This document shows positions 60,597 through 64,000 of a DNA stretch of 64,000 nucleotides, piece after piece; the first letter of the stretch is position 1, and each line of letters starts with the position of its first letter. A model generated the notes under the pieces. The model was not told where the DNA came from. It saw only the letters and a program-made list of their open reading frames with translations, and did not search any database. Both the position numbers and the translations under genes were made by a program. The stretch covers positions 3,906,001 through 3,970,000 of the forward strand of contig OZ255630.1 of NCBI GenBank assembly GCA_965276825.1, given 5' to 3'. The DNA comes from G965276765 sp965276825. GTDB taxonomy: Bacteria > Actinomycetota > Acidimicrobiia > Acidimicrobiales > Palsa-688.

Positions 60597-61610
60597 GTGG
60601 AAGCCCAACCACAATACGTCGGCATCGACTTGCACCGCCGTCGCAGCGTGATCGTGCGCAAAGACAACGCCGGCAAGACGCTCGAGACGGTCCAGATCGA
60701 CAACGATCCGCTCACCTTGGCCGAGGTCGTCGCCCGGGCGGGTGACGCTCCCGAGGTCGTGTTGGAAGCGACCTACGGATGGTATTGGGCGGCTGACGTG
60801 GCCGCCGAGACCGGCGCCAAGGTGCATCTGGCCCACCCCCTCGGCAATGCCTGGGGGAACCGGCGAGTGAAAAACGACGAGCGCGACGCCACCGACTTGA
60901 TCGACTTGCTGCGCCTGGGACGCCTGGCCGAGGCGCACATCGCCCCGCCCGAGCTGCGAGAGCTGCGAGAGCTGGTCCGTCACCGCGCCAAACTGGTGGC
61001 GATCCGCTCGGGACTGAAGTCCGGGGTGCACGCGGTGGTGGCCAAGCAAGGCGTGGCGCTCCCCGTGTCCGACCTGTTCGGAGCCGCGGGACGATTGCTG
61101 CTCGCCGAGATGCCCCTGGGCGACGCCTACCGGCTGCGAGTGGAGTCGCTGCTACGACTGATCGCCGTGTTGGACACCGAGGTCGACCGCTTCGAGCGGA
61201 TCGTCGCCGGGGACCTGGCCGACCATCCCGGCTACTGGGCCATCCAGGCCATCCCCGGGGTTGGCCCGATCCTCGCGGCGGTCTTCGTGGCCGAGATCGG
61301 CGACGTCTCTCGCTTCGCCGGCGCCCCCCAGCTGTCCTGCTGGGCCGGGCTCACCCCCCGCCACCGCGAGTCCGACACCCATGTTCAGCGAGGCCACATC
61401 ACCAAACAAGGCTCCCGTCTGGTGCGCTGGGCCGCGGTCGAAGCGGTCGGCCGCCAACGAGGCGCCACCCCCGTCGCTGTCCACCATCATCGCGTCGCCG
61501 ACCGCCGAGGCAAAGGCATCGGCCGGGTGGCGGGCGCACGCAAACTGCTCACCCTCGTCTTCTACGGCCTGCGCGACGGAGAGATCCGCTGCCTGGCCCA
61601 GACAGGGTGA
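60597..61610 (+). CDS. IS110-family transposase (DEDD + Tnp_20)
   Basis: A 337-residue transposase. The RuvC-like DEDD domain has D11 (GIDLHRRRS), E57 (LEATYGWYW), and D94/D97 in VKNDERDATDLIDLL; the C-terminal transposase domain includes IPGVGPILAAVFVAEIGD, CWAGLTPRHRESDTH and KQGSRLVRWAAVEA with S273 as the probable catalytic serine. All expected residues are present, so the enzyme may be active. GTG 60597 is supported by AAGAAGG at 60584-60590; a reading from GTG 60510 would add 29 basic residues. Confidence 0.9.
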   Translation: MEAQPQYVGIDLHRRRSVIVRKDNAGKTLETVQIDNDPLTLAEVVARAGDAPEVVLEATYGWYWAADVAAETGAKVHLAHPLGNAWGNRRVKNDERDATDLIDLLRLGRLAEAHIAPPELRELRELVRHRAKLVAIRSGLKSGVHAVVAKQGVALPVSDLFGAAGRLLLAEMPLGDAYRLRVESLLRLIAVLDTEVDRFERIVAGDLADHPGYWAIQAIPGVGPILAAVFVAEIGDVSRFAGAPQLSCWAGLTPRHRESDTHVQRGHITKQGSRLVRWAAVEAVGRQRGATPVAVHHHRVADRRGKGIGRVAGARKLLTLVFYGLRDGEIRCLAQTG

Positions 61611-61900
61611 GACCCGGCCGGCGCAGCCAGCACGCGAGCTCGTTGTTTGTCATGACCCCCGGACCCCCGGCGTGGTCGCCCCCTTGATTGAGCCCGTCTG
61701 GCTGCGGCCGAACCCCTCCATGCCACACCTATCGTCGTGGCGGATAGATGACCGGCACCCGGGAAACGGGCATGCCCTCGAGCAAGCGAGCTCACTGGAG
61801 AACGAACCGCAACGCGCCGCACCCCCCAGGGGAAGGTGCATCCAGCGAAGCCGTGACCGGCTTCGCCAAACAATGATCCCTGACGAACCCTGACCGGGCC

Positions 61901-62076
61901 GTCAAGGCTCCCCCTCCGGGCGGCCTACGGCCGGCCTTGACCGCCCTTCCCGTCAGCTCCGCGGACGACCTGGGGCCGCTTCGACGCGCTCCGGAACACC
62001 CCCAACGCCCCTCCGGGGCGCAACGGACCGGACGAAAACCCGTCCGGACCTCTTGACACAAGGCGCTCCTTCATAG
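61901..62076 (+). other. structured 3' end of the IS110 element, candidate bridge RNA
   Basis: The non-coding DNA after the transposase contains GTCAAGGC/GCCTTGAC (61901-61941) enclosing GGCC-TAC-GGCC (61922-61932), CGCCCC/GGGGCG (62006-62020) and CCGGACG/CGTCCGG (62028-62047), then TTGACA (62053-62058) and CTCCTTCATAG. Some IS110-type elements encode their guide RNA in the 3' non-coding end. The stretch 61611-61900 shows no gene of its own. Confidence 0.45.
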
Positions 62077-62207
62077 ATGACAACCGGGGGGAGGTTCACA
62101 CCTCGGGGGCCGGTCAGGCTAGGGCCCGCGCAAGGAGGTGGCGGTGGCGGAGCATCCATGATGCGCTGCGTGCTCGCCAGGCGACTGCCCACAGGTTTGG
62201 GTAGCCG

Positions 62208-62664
62208 TTGTTTTCGACCGCTCGGGTCGACTCGGGGGTTACGTCGGCGGCGACGGACTCGGCTCGGGAGGCGTGCACGGCGACGGCGATTGGCGATGCC
62301 CGCGCTACCTGGGCGGTCGCACTTGGTCCCTACCTGACCGTCGCCGATGCAGCGAGGGTGCTCGGTGGTGTCCAGCCGCCAGGCAGTCCACCAGCGTCTC
62401 GCCCGGAGGACCCTGCTGGGCATGGACCTCGCTGGCCAGACCGTCCTGCCCGCCTACCAGTTCGACGGGTCTTCGGTCCGTCCCGAGGTGGTGCAGGTCC
62501 TCAAGCTGCTTCGGCCGGCCGGGCTGTCTCACGAGGCGACCGTGTCGTGGTTTGCCACCCCCCAGCCCGAACTCAACGGCGTTGTCCCGTCAGAGTGGCT
62601 CGGCAAGGACTCCTCCCGACTGTACGAGGCTGCCCGTCACACCGCAGGAAGCCTCGGTCACTAG
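62208..62664 (+). pseudogene. frameshifted antitoxin of a RES-domain toxin-antitoxin pair
   Basis: Two overlapping frames together make one antitoxin. The first reads SAREACTATAIGDARATWAV and PYLTVADAARVLGG (HTH region), and is continued in another frame by SSRQAVHQRLARRTLLGMDL and LAGQTVLPAYQFDGSSVRP, then WFATPQPELNGVVPSEWLG. The join is at about 62355-62365, where a small insertion breaks the HTH. The combined order matches antitoxins that precede RES toxins in actinobacteria. As it stands the gene is broken. Confidence 0.6.
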
Positions 62665-62714
62665 GCACCCCCCGACGGGCCTGGTCCACGCAGCGGACGC
62701 TCCGGGTCTGCACA

Positions 62715-62933
62715 ATGGCCGCTGTGCGCAGGGGCCTCAACGAGTCAACACGCGGGAAGCGGCGAGTCAGTGCGCCGACCAGTGGCCTCGACGTGCGCGG
62801 GTTCCCGAGCGTGATCCTCCCCATCGGCACCCGCCTCTACCGAATACACCGCGAGGGGCTCGACTTGTGGTGGTTTTCCCGCAACGGCCGCCAGCGCTTC
62901 GATCTTCCCGTGAAAGTGCTCCGGACCGGCTGA
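62715..62933 (+). pseudogene. truncated RES-domain toxin
   Basis: A 72-residue fragment with the N-terminal RES signature: ILPIGTRLYRIHREGLDLWW followed by FSRNGRQRFDLP, where the Arg and Glu residues of RES NAD-glycohydrolases lie. The full domain is about 150 residues; here it stops after RFDLPVKVLRTG. It lies 50 bp after the broken antitoxin. Both halves are therefore non-functional. Confidence 0.6.
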
Positions 62934-63058
62934 TCGAGGTCGTCACCCGCGCCGAGAACGAGTGGAATCTCGCACCCCCCCGGATCCCGATGCCGTCGCT
63001 GAGGACCAGAGGGACGATGACCGCAACGCTCTGGCCGCAGCGGCCGCCGCAAGCTAGG
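62934..63058 (+). other. possible gene remnant with a frameshift at a seven-C run
   Basis: Upstream of the run ACCCCCCCGG (62978-62987) one frame reads IEVVTRAENEWNLA; after it another reads DPDAVAEDQRDDDRNALAAA and stops at the TAG just before the next ribosome site. It may be the 3' end of a lost gene; no family is recognised. Confidence 0.3.
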
Positions 63059-63066
63059 AGAATTCA

Positions 63067-63519
63067 ATGGCGCGCGCGTCATCATCCACCGATGGACGTG
63101 CCTCGCACCCGTCGGCTTCGCCACAGGTCGAAAGCAGGCTCAAGGCCAGGCACCTGAACTACACGTTCGAGCCAGACTTCGAACTGGACTCGATTCGAGA
63201 TGTCGAAGGCAACCAGGTGCGGAGGATCGAGCACCGGGTGCCCAAGGACATTGTCGATCGGTACGCCGAGCAGATGAAGCGTGGCGCCGTGTTCCCTGCA
63301 ATCGTTCTAAACGACCACCACGAGCTCATCGACGGGAACACCCGAACCGCCGCCGCCCGCCGAAACGGCCGTAGGGTCATTGCGGCATACGTGTGCCGCG
63401 ACGTCTCGGCCCTGGCGGCACGTTCCCTGTCCGTCGAGTTGAACCAGACGACCGTCGGCATGGCCTCGGAGCTCTGGATGGCGTCGATCGCGGCGCAGCG
63501 TCCAGTTGAGGCAGACTGA
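63067..63519 (+). CDS. short ParB-like nuclease-domain protein
   Basis: A 150-residue protein with the ParB/Srx N-terminal fold. It includes LNYTFEPDFELDSIRDVEGN, VPKDIVDRYAEQMKRGAVFP, the ParB box LIDGNTRTAAARRNGRRVIA and VELNQTTVGMASELWMASIA. It lacks the HTH domain found in chromosome-partition ParB, so it probably acts as a regulator or nuclease-like partner. ATG 63067 has AGGAG six bases upstream. Such short ParB-like genes are common on plasmids and in islands. Confidence 0.65.
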   Translation: MARASSSTDGRASHPSASPQVESRLKARHLNYTFEPDFELDSIRDVEGNQVRRIEHRVPKDIVDRYAEQMKRGAVFPAIVLNDHHELIDGNTRTAAARRNGRRVIAAYVCRDVSALAARSLSVELNQTTVGMASELWMASIAAQRPVEAD

Positions 63520-63523
63520 CGGC

Positions 63524-63718
63524 ATGAGCATCGGCGAGGAGCCGGTCGAGGAGCGCCGTCGGCGACGCCGGGCCGGTGACCCGCGCCTGACCGACGACGA
63601 CAAGGAGCTGCTGCGCCGGCTGACCACCGGAGATCTCGTGGGCGAGTTCCAGGCCGGGCTCGACGCCATCTCTCGCGCTGACCCTCTCCTCGGCGGCGAC
63701 ACCAGCGATGACGACTGA
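63524..63718 (+). CDS. small charged protein of unknown function
   Basis: A 64-residue hydrophilic protein (MSIGEEPVEERRRRRRAGDP, then LTDDDKELLRRLTTGDLVGE) starting 4 bp after the ParB-like stop. Likely part of a three-gene set with the ParB-like gene and the open frame at 63741. No family is recognised. Confidence 0.5.
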   Translation: MSIGEEPVEERRRRRRAGDPRLTDDDKELLRRLTTGDLVGEFQAGLDAISRADPLLGGDTSDDD

Positions 63719-63740
63719 CCAGCCGGCGCACCCCTGAGCG

Positions 63741-64000
63741 GTGATCGTGGTCGACGAGTACCTCGCCGCACGCGTGGTCGGTGGCGACTGGCCGACAGGC
63801 CTTCCTGACGACGAGCTGGGCCTGACTGCGGCACGGCATTGGAGACTCCTCCAGGCGCTTCACGGCAGCCGGGGCGGCCAGATCCGGCGTCAAGCCGGAG
63901 CCGTCGAGCACGCGTGCGGGTCGCTCGCCGCGCAGGGGGCACGTCTCGCTGCCACCATCACGGAGCTGGTCGAGCGGCCCGCACCCGTGCCGCTGTCGGT
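63741..64000 (+). CDS. 3'-truncated reading frame of unknown function
   Basis: From GTG 63741 the frame is open to the window edge (86 residues): VIVVDEYLAARVVGGDWPTG and LGLTAARHWRLLQALHGSRG are the clearest segments. It follows the preceding gene by 22 bp. The short gene before it and an N-terminal hydrophobic-acidic start recall toxin-antitoxin pairs with a PIN-type toxin, but this cannot be judged from the visible part. Confidence 0.5.
   Translation, partial: MIVVDEYLAARVVGGDWPTGLPDDELGLTAARHWRLLQALHGSRGGQIRRQAGAVEHACGSLAAQGARLAATITELVERPAPVPLS

Larger units (their letters stand above)
60298..62076 (+). mobile_element. IS110-family insertion sequence (ends approximate)
   Basis: The element comprises the transposase (60597-61610), a probable zinc-ribbon partner upstream and a 466-bp structured 3' region. 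IS110 elements have no classic terminal inverted repeats, so exact ends cannot be fixed by eye. The left end is set provisionally at the zinc-ribbon gene and the right end at CTCCTTCATAG (62066-62076), just after a TTGACA that could be the -35 half of a junction promoter in the circular form. Confidence 0.5.

Overview
The window is about 73% G+C and reads as a chromosome segment of an actinobacterium, most likely of class Acidimicrobiia. The evidence is the gene set: sigR-rsrA (mycothiol-type redox control), an F420-dependent oxidoreductase, a DUF3516 helicase end, carD-ispD-ispF-rlmB, clpC-radA-disA, a folate block inside tilS-hpt-folE-folP-folB-folK-coaX-lysS, and a secreted protein with GYWL-type propeller repeats. 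No rRNA, tRNA or CRISPR array was seen. At least 14 genes on both strands have a TAnnnT -10 box ending 6-9 nt before the start codon and no Shine-Dalgarno sequence, so leaderless mRNAs look common.

Layout. 1-3.1 kb: helicase end, small stress-type proteins, F420 oxidoreductase. 3.2-7.3 kb: a five-gene operon for a Tat-exported protein with 26 cysteines, resembling the methylamine dehydrogenase light chain and fused to six propeller-like repeats, with its own thioredoxin-, MauE- and CcdA-like partners. 7.5-11.9 kb: M20 amidohydrolase, NCS1 permease, acetyltransferase, pRiA4b ORF-3 protein. 12.1-16.4 kb: two tandem paralogous MFS transporters with a 200-residue repeat-rich insert. 16.5-21.6 kb: TetR/acyl-CoA synthetase pair, gpsA and a phosphodiesterase, MerR regulator. 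21.6-24.1 kb: sigR-rsrA, a Zn-finger microprotein and a metalloprotease-like protein. 24.2-32.6 kb: tRNA modification, purine salvage, folate, CoA, LysRS and prenyl synthase genes. 32.8-43.2 kb: ClpC, RadA, DisA, CRP-type regulator, CarD, IspD/IspF, RlmB and a sigma factor with a candidate operator-controlled promoter. 43.2-46.4 kb: small metabolic and membrane genes. 46.5-53.6 kb: a polyol/sugar uptake and catabolism locus (dehydrogenase, binding protein, ATPase, permease, SorC regulator, FGGY kinase).

From 53.6 kb to the end the character becomes accessory. A retron-like reverse transcriptase follows a 173-nt structured leader closed by a perfect 12-bp inverted repeat. Then come a TetR gene with a clear palindromic operator next to a glycosyltransferase remnant, an Asp23/AmaP/DUF2273 envelope-stress operon followed by two DUF2382 genes, an IS110-family element with a zinc-ribbon partner and a hairpin-rich 3' end, a broken antitoxin/RES toxin pair, and a short ParB-like cluster running off the window.

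The two most interesting systems are the retron-like locus (53,689-55,210) and the cysteine-rich quinoprotein-like operon (3,251-7,280). Functions come from reading translated sequence and motifs; no database search was run.
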